Positions 12,461 to 25,845 of a DNA stretch of 64,000 bases are shown piece after piece. Source of the DNA: Nageia nagi. Lineage: Eukaryota > Pinophyta. The translations under genes and the position numbers were made by a program. The notes under the pieces are model-generated. The model did no database searches. It was not told the DNA's origin and saw nothing but the letters and a program-made list of their open reading frames with translations. The first letter of the stretch is position 1, and the number at the start of each line of letters is the position of its first letter. The stretch spans positions 41,540,001 to 41,604,000 of the forward strand of contig JBITNC010000001.1 of assembly GCA_050084985.1 (NCBI GenBank), given 5' to 3'.

Positions 12461-13240
12461 ATACCATCGATGGTAGGAATTGAGCTCCCCTATGCACCAT
12501 GTTGGGAGCATGAGAGAGAGAGAGACCCTAGATATGCCCCCATGAGGGGTAGATAGATTGGTATAGGGACATGCAAACATCTTGTAGGGGTAGGTGGTGA
12601 AAAAGTAGGAAATGAAGATGGTAGTAGAGAGTTATGTTGGGGCTCTCCAAGGAGATATATAAAAACTATTGATAGTGTATGTAGTAGTGGCTAGAGAGAG
12701 GGATTCGCTTCAAGCATGAGCTAAGGATAGAGTAGGTCCTGGTGCTGAGGTTAGTATGTAGACATATACAGTATTAATAAGATTGGGAGATAAAGTTAAG
12801 ATGATGATAGACATGACTATTTAGTCCAATACCAAGACTATAGGGATAATGATAGTATTAGGGAGGTGGGCCCTTGTAGGATAGGGAAACATGGCCAAAT
12901 AGTTATGTCAGGATCTAGATGATGTAGATACGGTGACACTAAGAGCACAAGCATGGTGCCATTAGTTGATAGAGGTAGGGATAAATTTGTTGGACCCAAA
13001 GATGTCTAGGATAACCTCACTTGTGGAGCACGTTTGGGAGCATGGCTAGGAGCTAGAGGAGTGAGGGACACTAAGTGAGATAGCCCACACCACCTCAAAG
13101 AGTTACCATAGAGATAATTATAACTATAGAGATAGGGATAGGGAAAACTATAGTAGTAGAGATGGAGATAACATGAGAGATAAGGATTAGTGCTGATGGG
13201 CCTATGAGATGTGCCATCTCATAGGTCATTGTTAGACTAT
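12460..13240 (+). pseudogene. probable C-terminal part of the PMD protein, with Arg/Asp-rich tail and degenerate zinc knuckle
   Basis: The stretch downstream of the PMD block is richer in G and purines than its surroundings and has few stops in shifting frames. It ends in an Arg/Asp/Asn-rich run (for example YRDRDRENYSSRDGD at about 13120-13170). Next comes CHLIGH with spacing like the middle of a CCHC knuckle, but the outer cysteines are missing. This may be the tail of the PMD protein or the relic of a separate nucleic-acid-binding protein. No closer identity is visible. Confidence 0.35.
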
Positions 13241-15940
13241 TCAAGTCTCCTCTATATATCGATCAAAGCTAAGTAGTAGGGGAAAGTATCCTATCAAGGG
13301 CTTAGGTTAAGGGTCAAGGGGAGACCAACACTCCCTTTAGCTAATGTAGACATCGAGATGACCCTATACCCTAGGGGTGTAGGCATAAGACTAGACTACT
13401 ATGTATTTTTAGTGCCATAATGCATGTAGGATGTATATTTTGAGTGACAACTATGTATATGCAAGAATTTGATGTACGTTTGTGTATATATGATGGATGT
13501 ATGGACATAATATATTGTGCTATGTTATTTACATTGATATGATATGTGATGCTTTGTGACTATATGTTTATGTTGAATATGGAATGATGCATTTAATTAC
13601 ATGTCATGTATGCATTAGATAATGAATGCACTTAATGATAATGAAATGAACCTAAAATGAACATTAAAATGAACCCTAAAGGAACACCTAAAATGAACAT
13701 GTATGCTTAATCACATATGATGGAAAATGAACATGTATGAATAACACATAAAAAAATGACACTAAATGAAAAATATAAATGATTAATAAAAAGATATCAT
13801 AAAATAATGACAAATAACAAAATGCATAAACATAATATGGGTAATCATGGCAATAAGACCAAAGTGATAAAAAATAACTAAAATATACATGTACCATAAA
13901 AATGGATTAGAAATACATAAGAAGATAATAATAACACCTAATACTAAATTAAATGACACAAAATATGAAAGGAAATATACCCTAATGACAAATGAACAAA
14001 GGAAAAACTAAGAAAATGCTACCATATTCTTACCATGATAGTGCATAAAATGAGGTAGGGAAAATGCCATGTAGACCCTCTTGAAGTACTCAATTTACAC
14101 ATATCATGGAAAATAAACCACAAATTAGGTTGGGACATTTCCAAAATGCAGCCGAATTGGCCCAAAACAAGGCTGAAGTGAAATCGACATTTTCAAAAAA
14201 GTGAAAAATTATGAACTTCAATGGACAATAACAAGTGACCATATTGATGATTTGATGAACTAATTTGATGATACAATAGAAAGTAGTGTGTTATAATTTT
14301 AGGATTAAACAATTTGAAGAATTAAGGTTGTTTGATCTATTTTCAAAACCAAAATAGAAGGCTACCTGGCCCAAGGTGATAACCCTTCATTATTCATTAG
14401 AAGTGCATAATTATGAGTAGCTTGATAAATGACTTACACAAACTGACCTAGGGATGAATTTAGATTATGAAATATGACATTTTGATTGAATTTAGATTGA
14501 TAATAAATAATCAATTGATGAATTTGAAAATTGACCTGATTTGCTATGTTTAAAATGACAAAATCAGAGCCAACTTTTAAGGGTACCAAATTTCAGGAAC
14601 TTCATCCTTGAACCAAAATGAGTGACCAAATGGTTATTAAATGAATCAAAATTATACAAAATGATATGATAGCATCAAATGAGATAAAATATGAATAATT
14701 TAAAAGTCAATACCACAATGTTATGTAGGTCAATAGATGAGGGTGATTGTGTGCATGTGTGTAAAGGGTCAACTTCAAACTTTAAACAAATGGTTCTAAT
14801 GTGATCTAAAACAAATGAAATTGAATTCTTAATGATACCAATATGAAATTAAAACCAATTAAATAAACCTCTCATAAATAGTCAGGGTTAGAATGGTTTA
14901 TGAAAGGCAAATGAAACCCAATTTTAACAAAATGTAAAGGATAAAAACATGATGAAAGTGAACAAAAATGCAACAAAAGCACAACATGACTACAAATAGG
15001 ACATCAAAAAAGATATAATAGAAATAAATAGTGATAAAAAGAATAAAATAAGGACCTTCATCCATGAATTGATGGTAGTTCATCCATGTCACAAGTCATA
15101 ATAATTTTGCATGGTATTTCCCCCAAAAACCATGATAGTCTACAGTTTATGATCAATCCCAAGGGAATGAATTTTAGGAAATCTAATATTTGATTGAGAT
15201 CCAAGTGGTTGTTTCATCACTAAAAATTCATAGATCATGTATGGTGACAAGTAACATGAATGGACATGTAAACATTTTGGGGATGGGGTCTATGCATGAA
15301 TAGGATACAAAGGACCCAACATAGCAAATAAAACTAACACATGTACAAAAGCAAGAGAAAATGGTAAAGAAAATAGTAACTTGGTACAATTGAGTTAGAT
15401 TAGGGTTGACTTCCATGCATGTCCAAGATTGTACTTGCTTCATCATGGAATGAAGATAATGTCCAATAGCCACAACCCATATGTGGAGTAAAAGCAAGGA
15501 AATAAAATGATTCATGCAAAGTGATGAAAAAAAGATCAAAAGACACAATGATATAAGGACTGATGCATGATAGGGAGATGAGTGACTAGTGATCTTTATG
15601 CACCCATAAAAGGTAGGATGAAACTAAAAAGTGGAGAACCAACTGAGTATTGACTCCTAATGACATGATAAAAAATGAAACAAAGTCATGAAATAAGAAA
15701 AAAGATACACACATAAGCCCATGGGAATGATTGCATGTAAGACACACCTTGGTACTTAGTGTAGGATAAATGAGTAACGAGAGAAAGAAGACATGATATT
15801 AAAATAAAGCAAAGTTGAAAAGATGAGATGCAAGCACAAACAAACACAATTGATAATCCAAATACAAACAAACAAAGATTGATAAATAAGGCAAAGATTA
15901 AGCATACAATTGATGAAGATGAATGATGTTAATAAGATCT
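13240..15940. other. non-coding part of the gypsy element between antisense gene and integrase
   Basis: The stretch is A-rich, with ATGAATGA-type simple wording and short hydrophobic frames on the minus strand. None has a recognisable domain and I do not call them genes. Confidence 0.5.
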
Positions 15941-17000
15941 AACTCTTCCTATCCTTCTAAATCTAACAAATGATAGGCACCTTCATTGAATATCTTCTTG
16001 AATATGTAAGGCCCTAACTAACTCAATGCAAACTTATCTCAAAGAGGCCTCTCAAGGTGTGGTTGTTGCTAATTCTCTTTAAGTAGCAATAACCAATCTC
16101 ATATTCTCTAGGTCTAATCTTTTGTTATACACATGTTTCAATTGCTATTGATAGACATTATGATGTTGGATAGCATTGACAGATCTCTCATCAAGAAGAG
16201 TGAGCTGATCTAAATGGTCTTTTCTAGCATCCTCATCTAGAATGAGACCTTGGAGCTAAATCCTTGAATATAGAATCTCTAACTCAAGTGACATGATGGC
16301 TTCCACACCATATACTAGTGAGAAAGGGGTTGCCCCTATAGGTGTCCTAATACTAGTGCAATAGGCCCACAAATCATAGGGGAGACACTCATGCCAATTT
16401 ATGTTATTATCATTGACCACCTTTTTCAAGATCATGATAATGGTTTTGTTATATGCTTCTTCCTGAGTATTACCCTAAGGGTAATACAACATGGAGAAGG
16501 AATGGTGAATATTGTAACCATTGCATAATGCTCTCACATGTTGACTCTTGAAACTTAGTTCATTATCTGATATAATCTTATGTAGAATGCCAAACCTACA
16601 AATAATATGAGTGTTAATGAAGTTACCAATATTAGTACCTATGGTGGACACAAGTAGCTCAACCTTGATCCACTTGGTGAAATACTCCATTACAGTGATA
16701 GTAAACTTAAGGCCTCCAAAAGAGGGAGGTACAAACTACCCTATGAGATCTAAACCCCACTATGTAAAAGATCGTATAGATTGGATAGGGTTAAGTGCCT
16801 ATGTAGGTAGATGCTACAAATGAGAATGCTATTGATATTTAACACATTTATTGACATATTCTTGATAGTCTCATTCCATGGTAGGTCAATAATACCTCAT
16901 TCTAAGAATACATTTGGTAATAATAGTTCCATAAAAATGACCACCACATATTCCATAATGACAAGTTTGCATGGAAATAGCTTGATCATAGAGCTCTAAA
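15940..17000 (-). pseudogene. gypsy integrase (pseudogene)
   Basis: The core at 16475-16690 reads YFTKWIKVELL, then FGILHKIISDNELSFKS, matching the integrase core with its second catalytic aspartate (SDN). After a stop at the Pro-Gln-Gly position the frame continues with the NGQ-EA-like block and NKTIIMILKKVV, then the conserved LWAYCTSIRTPIGATPF block (about 16300-16400). The zinc-binding N-terminus toward 17000 is poorly readable. The protein would insert element DNA into the genome; stops make this copy dead. Confidence 0.85.
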
Positions 17001-17339
17001 TAGCATAAAAGAGCACCATCGTATGATTGTTTATAGAAAATATATTCTATTATAGCATAATGAGAAGCTGTCTACTTGAACATCCATTTTTCATCTGTTG
17101 ATAAGTTAAGAGATGTAGCATTCCACTTCAGATATTCATGCAATTGCTTGTACCATAATTCATGTGGCTTGATAGTGATCTCATAAATTGAGGCTAAAGA
17201 TAGACTCTAAGGTAACAAAGTCTTAAGGACTGATTCTTAAAATTCACTATCTACATATGCTGAATTTATTGATGAGGATTAGGGGAAATAAGTGACCCTA
17301 AGGATGCCATGGTGTTCGTAAATCGACTAGATGATCTAG

Positions 17340-17852
17340 GGGTCATCTCAATATTTTAGGATTTAAATGATTTTATCAATTTTAATATCACATATATGTA
17401 AGTATTTAAAATCTCATTATGAAATTAATAAGTACCCAAAATATGATTTACAATTAAATAAGAATCTCCATAGATAAGCAATCTTTCAAATTTAATATCT
17501 AAGGTTGTATTAAGTCCTTAGATTAATTCCTCATATTCTACATTATTATTAGTGCATGAGAAATCAAGTTTGGAAAAATATTGTATAGAGACCCATAAGG
17601 AGTGAAGAAAATAACTCTAGACCCTCTCCCTTGTTCACATATCAACCCATCAAAGTGCATGATGATGTCATATTCTTCCTGGGGATCTACTACCTCATGA
17701 ATCTCATTAATCTTGAATACATCCTCATCAGGGAGGGTGATCTTAAGAGGTGTAGTAGCTTGAATAGGTTCCTTTGTGAATTGATCTATGATAACTTGAC
17801 CTTTGATGGACTTTTGACTAATAAAAATTAAGTCAAACTCTGATAAAAACAT
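17340..17852 (-). pseudogene. gypsy RNase H (pseudogene)
   Basis: The open part (17538-17852) reads LSEFDLIFISQKSIKGQVII, the connection domain before RNase H, followed by IIMHFDGLICEQGRGSRVIF with the first catalytic aspartate in HFDG. Farther down, VEYEELI supplies the catalytic Glu and LLIYGDSYLIVN the next Asp, in a shifted frame. The domain removes RNA from the RNA-DNA hybrid during reverse transcription. Confidence 0.82.
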
Positions 17853-17999
17853 GATCCATTTGGTAGTGCTAGTATTATGACTTGCTCATCATATATTTTA
17901 ATAGATCATACCTAGAGATCACATAGGTGGTATGATTAAATATGTAATGCTTGAGTTTATTTGTGGAAAATACAAGTGCAAGGTAAACCTTATTGATAT

Positions 18000-19448
18000 A
18001 ATCATACCTAAGCTCATTATCGATAAGTGTATTACTAAGGTAGTATATAGGTTACTCCTTTCCCTATTTGTTATTCTGAACTATCATGAATCCTAGTGCA
18101 AAACCAATAGTTGAAAGATATAGATGAAAGGGGACCTTATCCTTAGGAGGAATAAGAACTTGAGGATTGAGTAGGTATTGCTTGATGTTGTCAAAATATC
18201 ATTGAAAACCCTCATTCCATCAAATTGCACCCCCTTTTTAAAGAGCTCATTAAATGATTGACACTTGTCAAAAAATTAACTTATGAACCTCCTGATGGCT
18301 TGTATCTTTCCTTGAATACTTATTAAGGTTTTAAACTCATGAGATAGAGGGATGCTAATGATGTAATTCAATTTCTTAGGGTAAAAATCTATACCTCTTT
18401 TGAAAATAATAAACCCTAGCAACTTGCTTGAGTTGACCCCAAAAATACATTTCCTAGGATTCAATTTGAAATTATGCTAGAGTAACCTCTAGAAGATCTA
18501 GTCTAGCACTTTCCAATGCTGGTCTTTGATTTTATATTTGGCTATCAAGTCATCTACATAGTCCTCTATAATATCATGCATCATATCATGAAACCACCTA
18601 AGTCATGACATGCTGATAGGTTGCTTTAACATTCTTAAGTCCAAATGACATAACCTTATAATAGTACATTTCCCATTGCATAGTGAATGCAATCTTGTGT
18701 TGGTCTTGGGGAGCAATCCAAATCTATTTGTAGATGAAGAAACCATCCATGAATGATAACATCTCATATCCTATGGTATTATAAACCAAGGCATCAATTT
18801 TAGGTAATGAGAAATCATATTTGGGATAAGCTACATTGAGATATCTGAAATCTATACAAACCTTGATATGACTATTTGGCTTACCATTGGGAACCATATT
18901 AGAAACCCATTGGGGATAATTTATATAAATAATAAACTTGGCATCTAAGAGCTTTTGAATTTTATCCTTGATCTATAGTGACTTTGATAGATTAACCTTT
19001 CTAGGATTTTGCTTGACTGGCTTCACATATGGATAAGTAAAAATATTATGAACTACAACATTAGGATCCATGCCAGGCATATCCTAATAACCAAAGGAAA
19101 ATACCTTGGCATATAATAATAACCAAAGGAAAAGACTTTGGCATATATTTTTAATAGTGTCATGGTTGTATACCTTTTTGCTTCATCTAAAACATCTCCC
19201 AAATAAACTACCTTTGGATCTATAGGATTTTCATTGATATTTATCTCAATTGACATCCCCATGTGCATGTGAGATCCATCCTCTAAATGCTTAAATATAG
19301 GAAGGTATGCATAATAATATTTATCCAAATTTTTGATGAAATAAGATAGAATGGACGAATCAACTTCATCAAGGCAATTAGAAGAAAAAGACACATCACC
19401 CAAGATAAGTGAAGGACCCGACAAAGGAGAAGAGAAATCTATAAACAA
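18000..19448 (-). pseudogene. gypsy reverse transcriptase (pseudogene)
   Basis: The N-terminal block (19053-19448) reads NENPIDPKVVYLGDVLDEAK and leads into the LLKIYAKVFSF segment typical before RT. The catalytic box at about 18545-18562 still reads YVDD (EDYVDDLIA). The block at 18276-18464 reads NPRKCIFGVNSSKLLGFII with IQAIRRFIS, the thumb and connection region. Stops lie between blocks. A 33-base unit around ACCAAAGGAAAA is tandemly duplicated at about 19080-19145 inside the N-terminal part. Confidence 0.88.
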
Positions 19449-20584
19449 AGGAATAATAGAATTATGTGAGTTACAATCAAAAAAAGGAACAAAAGGTTAT
19501 GAAACATCCAATATAAGGCTACATTAAGGCTTATGGAAGAAACTATTTGCGATGAAACACTCCGAAGCATGAGGACTAGATGGACCAAAATACAAGTTGA
19601 TGTCATGCTCATCATTGTGTGTCACCTCATCTTCTAGAAGATTAAGATCAACAAATTATTATTCTATAAGTTTAAGTTTAAGGCCATAATACCCTAGACT
19701 ACATTTATCTTGATTAAATTGAAATAAAATAGAAAAGTTATTGACATATCCTTGCTATTTCCATTTATCGAAGAGTTTATGCACTTGTTCAGGACATGAA
19801 AGATATTATGTTTTGGCACAAAGTTTCTCCTTGAGAAAATGCTTGAGGGGAATATAATAGAATGAATCCTCACCTGCATAAATAAAATAAGATTGTTTAG
19901 ATGTTGGCCTAGTGGGATGATAGAGCCTAGAGCATGTGGGGATTCTTGAGGTCTCCCCAAGTCTTTTATAGAGGGAATATGAAAAAGAACATAATTTATA
20001 TGATACTCCTCCTTTTTGAGAAATTAATACTTGGTGAGATTAGTTGGTGGTGAAACAACAATATTTACATGATGTTGGTTGTAAGGATTAGGACTAACTG
20101 AAGAGGAAGAGGGCTCATCATTCTACTATGAATTAGATACTAGACATGATGAAGATAAATGGAATTGATCGAGTGGAGGGAGTAGATGATAAGATGGTTA
20201 ATCATTCACATGGATGGGATCTAATGATTGGAATAAGGTCATGTAAAATCCTTAATAGACTTACCATATTGACATATAAAGGGATCCACCCCCAATCGAG
20301 ATGAGGAAGATGGTTATGAAGATGAATTAGATTGAATGGAAAACAAGGTCAAGGATGAGGGTTCATGTGAATGTGATGACATAGGATTAGGAAGATTGTT
20401 CACAAGAATGGTGATAGGCAAAAGATGCCCACATGGCATCTAAGGGGACTCAAGAGAGAAAGTGAAGTTATAGTGACTAAAGGGGTTTTGATCATCTATA
20501 ATATAATGGAATATTCTATTATGTAAATATTTAAAATATTTATGTAAAGTAGATGGAACTACCTCCATGTATTCTATCCATTAT

Positions 20585-20995
20585 CTACCTAAAACCTTCT
20601 ACCACATGACAAGTAGCTACTACTTCTTTGATTACAAATTTAACTAGAAGAATAAATATGACCATGGTTGTAGCAAAAGTGTTATTGAGGGCTCTAATGG
20701 TAAGAATAGAAGCATTCAAAAAATTGATAGGAACCTTAAGTCTCTCAAGTGCTACAGAGGATATGACATTAATTACAGACCCATTGTCTACCAATACTCT
20801 CTTTGAAGGATGAGAATCTACATAGGTGAAAATGTACAAAGCCGGGTGCTTTGGCTTATTAGGTGGAGAATGTTGAATCTCATCTTGAAAGAAAGTAATC
20901 ATAGGTCTAGTAGTACTTTGAACAACCCCTATGAAATATCCAAAAGAATTGGGATTGTTATCATCTAGCTCAATGGCTTTTAAGATATTGTTCAA
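20585..20995 (-). pseudogene. gypsy aspartic protease region (pseudogene)
   Basis: This 136-codon open frame has KRVLVDNGSVINVISSVALE in its middle, the active-site region of the retroelement aspartic protease, with D-N-G in place of the common D-T/S-G. That variant is frequent in plant gypsy elements of this type. It lies between gag and RT as expected. The protease would cleave the polyprotein. Confidence 0.8.
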
Positions 20996-21099
20996 ATCAT
21001 TCCTATGTTCAAAATATTGTTGTAGTAAGTCCCATAGGGATAAATTTGTTTGGGTAGTCCTAAGTTACTATTCTAACTAAGTTTGTATAGTCATTAGTT

Positions 21100-24000
21100 C
21101 TTTGGATCTTGAATCTGAATATGAACTCTAGCTTGAGGTAAATGTTGTGGAATTCTCACCTACCTAGGAGGAGGAGGAGGTGCTCGATCATTACCTCTAC
21201 CTATTCTAGTTTTCACCCCAATCATGTTACTATCATAAACCTCTATAATTTGATATGCTAGAGGTGAATCCATGATACTCATAAATGCATAATTAGGGGC
21301 TATATCAATACCTCCCATAAAGGGAAAATTTGACTTGATATCACTAAAACCCACCAACTCATTATTCTATCTAGGATTATAATCATGGGTAACTTGATGC
21401 ATCACTTCTGAAGAGATCTAATTGACATTATTGTTATGCCTAGGCAAAGAATCCTAAAAAATAGCCAAATTTTTGTTAGGTTGGGCCATTGTATTCCTAG
21501 TTGATACTTGCCCATTATTAATTAACCTCTAAATAGTGTTTCTAAACCAATTAATTACATTTATTAGTATCATGCCCTTTGTACCAATGGTAAATGTAAT
21601 ATTCATTATCTTTGTACTTTGGTAATTTCTCCTAATTAGGATCCTTAGGTTTAATTTCATGAACATTGACCAACTACACATCTAAAAGTTTCTTCAAAAT
21701 GTCCTCAATAGGCTTGTCCAAAGGAGTCCAAGGTTTATGTGGCCCTTGCTATTGAAGTTTCCTAGGCCTATAAGCATCTTATGGGTTATTTTGATTGATA
21801 TTCTACCTAGGTCTATCTTGTGGTTATGGTTGTAAAGATGGATTGGCCTTGGGTGGTCATGGATGAGCTAACTAAACCACATGATGTGTTGGAGGAACCT
21901 CATGTGATACCTGGTTACTTTGGGATTTTTGATACAAAGTACTTGGATTTTTTCCATTTTTACAGTACTTTAGACTATTGTTCTCCTTCTTTCTAACTTT
22001 GATCTCACCATATTGAACCTTGGCATCTTTTATGAACTTAGCTTGAGCGAAATCCTCATCAAAGGTATGATGTTGTTGAATCCTAAGTATAGAGGAGATA
22101 TGTTTGTTGTAGCTTTGGGAGAACAACTTGACCAATTCCTCCTAGGGAAAGTATATGGCATATTAGTGACAATATCCCTCCATCTATATACATAATATGA
22201 AATGCAATCATAATCAAACTATGATAATTTTCCTAAGTCCATGATAGGTGCTCTCTTACATATGTTTATGGCAAAGTGATCAAGAAAATTATAGGCTAAT
22301 TGCTCAAAAGAATAGATGCTATGCTATGGGAGATTATTGTACCAATCTCAATATTAAACTACAAGCATCATAGAAAATGTATTAAGCATGAGAACATCAT
22401 TTTTACTAATGATATAACAAGAATACTTAAACAATCAAAGATGTTTTTTTAGGATCCTCTTTTCCTTTAAACTTATCTATCTTTAGGATTTCAATTTTAT
22501 AAGGGAAAGTATTAGTTGGTACACTTAGATGATTGGGCTCATTACAAATAGAAGTATACAATAACTTAGACTTACCATGTTCACTAACTCAAAGTTCCAT
22601 GTCCTCTAACCATTTCAAGATTTCATCATTTACATTGGGAGATTGAGTACTAAAAATAGGTCATTATTTTGGAACCATACTGATAGGTTGATCATCATAC
22701 TACTCAAATTGGTCATCATAATAAGGTTCCTAATCCTTCCCATATGACTAATCATACTATCATGTATCAAAGGTCACCTTAGGTCCAATGTGTGTAAGAT
22801 TTCAATCCAAAACCCCTCTAGTATAAGAGTCCTACAACTGATGAATCAAAAATAGAGGGGTTCCAAGCAAAGAGGCTTGGGCATGGTGAGAAGATTCCTC
22901 ATACACATGACCATAATGAGCTATGAGGGATCTAGTGTGAGTATATATGTGAGGATGATCTTTAGGATGATGTGTGTATACTTATCATGAAGGCACCACT
23001 ACATGAGAAGAAGAAGAATAATGTGGTTGTAGTGTTGGATTGGTTGGGTATGAATGAGACTCATGCCCTACATGGACCCTAGGTGTAATGATAGGCTATG
23101 AATAGGACATAAGAACATGTGGTATAGTGGGGCAGACATGAGGAGAACTAACATGGCATTAAGGCTTAGGATCATACAAAGGATGATACACATAATAAAT
23201 CTTGGTTTGGTGTGTAAGATGTGAATCATAATATATGCAAGTCAACCTCAAACCACTAAAGAGAATCATAATAATATCTAACCCAATCACCAGGAGGGGA
23301 TGGTGGTGTATTATAGAAAATGAGACCACATGGCTCAGGGATAATAGGTGGGAAAGTTAGAGGTTTAAGACAAGGAATTGGAGGATCATGTATGGAATTA
23401 AATGCAGTTGGCTTAGGATAAGGTAGGGGTAGATCAAGTGATACATTGACATAAGGAGGTGTCCTAGGATGCAACAAAGGTTCCTCATAATAGGATGTCT
23501 CATGAGCTTCATTGACTACATAATGTGTGAAGGGATGTAGTGGAATATATCTAGTGATGGGGGAAGTGGGGATATCATTGATATGTCCATCTAATATCTC
23601 TTCCTCATGCTCAAGAATTTGAGAATAGGTAACCTTAGTGATGGTAGGTAACTATGGTGAAGGTTCCCTACTAGGGGCATCTAATGGATCAAATTGGGCC
23701 TCCTAAAACTCCTTATATAATTAATGGATCATAGGATCACTCATGAATATCTCTTACTATGACATTTGTGGCTTTGTAGAATGAATGAGAATGTGAGCAA
23801 AGTTAGGTTTAGGATGAGGCACACAGTCATCAAACTCATGTTGAGATATATGAAGAGGATCAACTTGTGAAGGATCTATGTGAGGAGGCACTATAGGTTG
23901 CTTTAAATAAATATGACCCTCTAACTAAGATAAAATAGCTCTATGAGGTATCACATGACCTCTCTCCTCTTTCTGAGGGGTGGAATCAAGAACATAGAAT

Positions 24001-24240
24001 ATATCTAATGTCTACTTGAAATTGAGGCAAGGTGATGCAGGGGAAAAATCACACTAGGGTGAATGATGAGGTGTAGATGATTGAATATGGGATACATGCA
24101 AATAGAGAAGAGAATTTGATTGGTTTATTTGATTATTACATTTCTCTTCCTTAGTTTCTCTAGGTCTATGTTGACCCCTAGTCTCAACCATATGAACATA
24201 CCAAGGATTTTTTATCCTTAGTGGGTACATGAGACATTAT
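21100..24240 (-). pseudogene. gypsy gag polyprotein (pseudogene)
   Basis: Gag appears to open near 24240 (METRGQ-like wording read through the first stops) and continues through a long Pro-rich region. In that region 23256-23477 is open and reads LDLPLPYPKPTAFNS. The capsid-like part at 21872-22135 reads VKLFSQSYNKHISSILRIQQ with FAQAKFIKDAKV, followed by a basic tail. The segment at 21160-21357 links to the protease and ends in Arg-Gly and a Pro run. Most breaks are stops at presumed Gln codons. No intact CCHC knuckle is visible. Confidence 0.7.
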
Positions 24241-25845
24241 GGTAAAAGGATAGGATGAATGAATCTATTAAGAAATTTTAAACAAAATCTAAATCATACC
24301 ACTATGAAAATTAAATAATGTGAAAGCAATAAATCACCCAAAAAGAAGCCTAAAATTTTGTTAAAAGATCTTATTTAATGTAGATGCACTTAATGCCAAA
24401 CAACATAAATGATAACACTCACTTCAAAAAATAAATCTAGATGATAAGATGCAATGGTGAGAGATAGAAATAATGATTATCTTTTTAATTTCTTCATTGT
24501 TCAATTTGACACATTATCTTTTTTAGTGAGGATTGATTTTAAAATGCACTTGTAAATTTTGAATCAATCTTTTTTTTTTAAATTTTCCTAAAGATGATTT
24601 TAGTCAAGTTTTAACAAGGTAAGGATCAATCTCAATGGGTGTGAATCATTTTTCAAGGGTATTCAGGTACCTCTAATGACACACATCATCAAAAGAGGGG
24701 GGTTCCCACCTTGGTGATGAAATCCAAGTATGGGTTAGGTCATGGGGATGAAGTCCACATGCCCTAAATACTCCCTAGGATTTTGAAGGACTTTGGTTTA
24801 AGAATAAAATATCATGTGTAGCCTAACAATGATATGCAATGCAATTACACCCCCAAATTCTTATCTTTTCAAATAAAATCAAGGCACTCCCCCCCAAGTA
24901 TGCTAAAATGATAATTTGTTTTTCTTTTCTTTTCAAATGGAAAATAATGCAAATATAGAAATTATTTTGATGCACCAAGAAATAAAAAATGTGACCCCAA
25001 CAATAATGAAATCCTTATATAAGATTATAAATTTTAAACACCAAAGGTAAATTTTAAAGTTTTTGCAACAACCCCCCAATATGCAATGTAAAATTCACTA
25101 AAAGAGATAGCAATCCTAGATACAAAGAGTAACCAAACAATATGGACTAAGTGCTAAAAGATATTCAAAGATTAACATGTCTAAGAATGTTCCTTCCTAC
25201 TCTAAGCTTTATGACCAAAATCAAGATTACAAGGCTCTACTATATGATCATCCACTACATGGATGACTATGGTAAAAGTGTTAGTTGTTCGGATGATTAG
25301 AAGTCATATTGACAACCATAGTGCACTTAGAGATAAAATTTAAAATTAAAAACTTAAGCTAAAATAAAAACTCTATGATAAGGATGAAAAGACACATCTT
25401 GTGATAAGGAAACCCATATTTTATAGATCAAAACTTGATCTTGGACTATTGTCACTAATATAGATGTGATCTAGATGTGAAAATGCAAAACACAACTAAA
25501 AATAGTTTACAAAAAAAAAATCATCTGGCATTGAGGCAACTATAAAATCATCCAGATGACTTGAGGGTCATACTTTAGGAGGGTGATTTATAGTTAGAAT
25601 AAGTTTGCATACATATGATTTTCTCTATGGTGATAATGGCCCTTTGAAATTTTCATATTAGGTTCTATCCATGCCTAGTAGGTTATCTTGCAAGTTTCAT
25701 GGAAAATCATTTGTAGAAACTCTCTAAAATGCAAGAAACATCCACAAATTAAGGCCACCAAAAATAAGGTTAAAGGTTTTGGGAATCCTCTTTTGTCTTA
25801 GGGTTCTAGGACTAGTAGGGTGCCACCATGATTGCTAATTGTAAA
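24240..25845 (-). other. untranslated leader of the gypsy element, with tentative primer binding site
   Basis: The stretch between the 5' LTR and gag has no readable protein. Just inside the LTR (about 25812-25829) the minus strand reads GGTGGCACCC, which resembles the TGGCGCC start of the tRNA-Asp-type primer site of many plant gypsy elements. It is offset by a dozen bases and degenerate, so it is only a suggestion. Confidence 0.4.

Noticed and set aside
13688-15871. Several hydrophobic minus-strand frames as small membrane proteins
   Set aside because: They lie in A-rich simple sequence inside the gypsy element, which gives Phe, Ile, Tyr and Leu codons by composition alone; no conserved motif.
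23256-23477. Pro-rich frame as an independent host gene
   Set aside because: It sits in register with the gypsy gag reading between gag start and capsid-like part.
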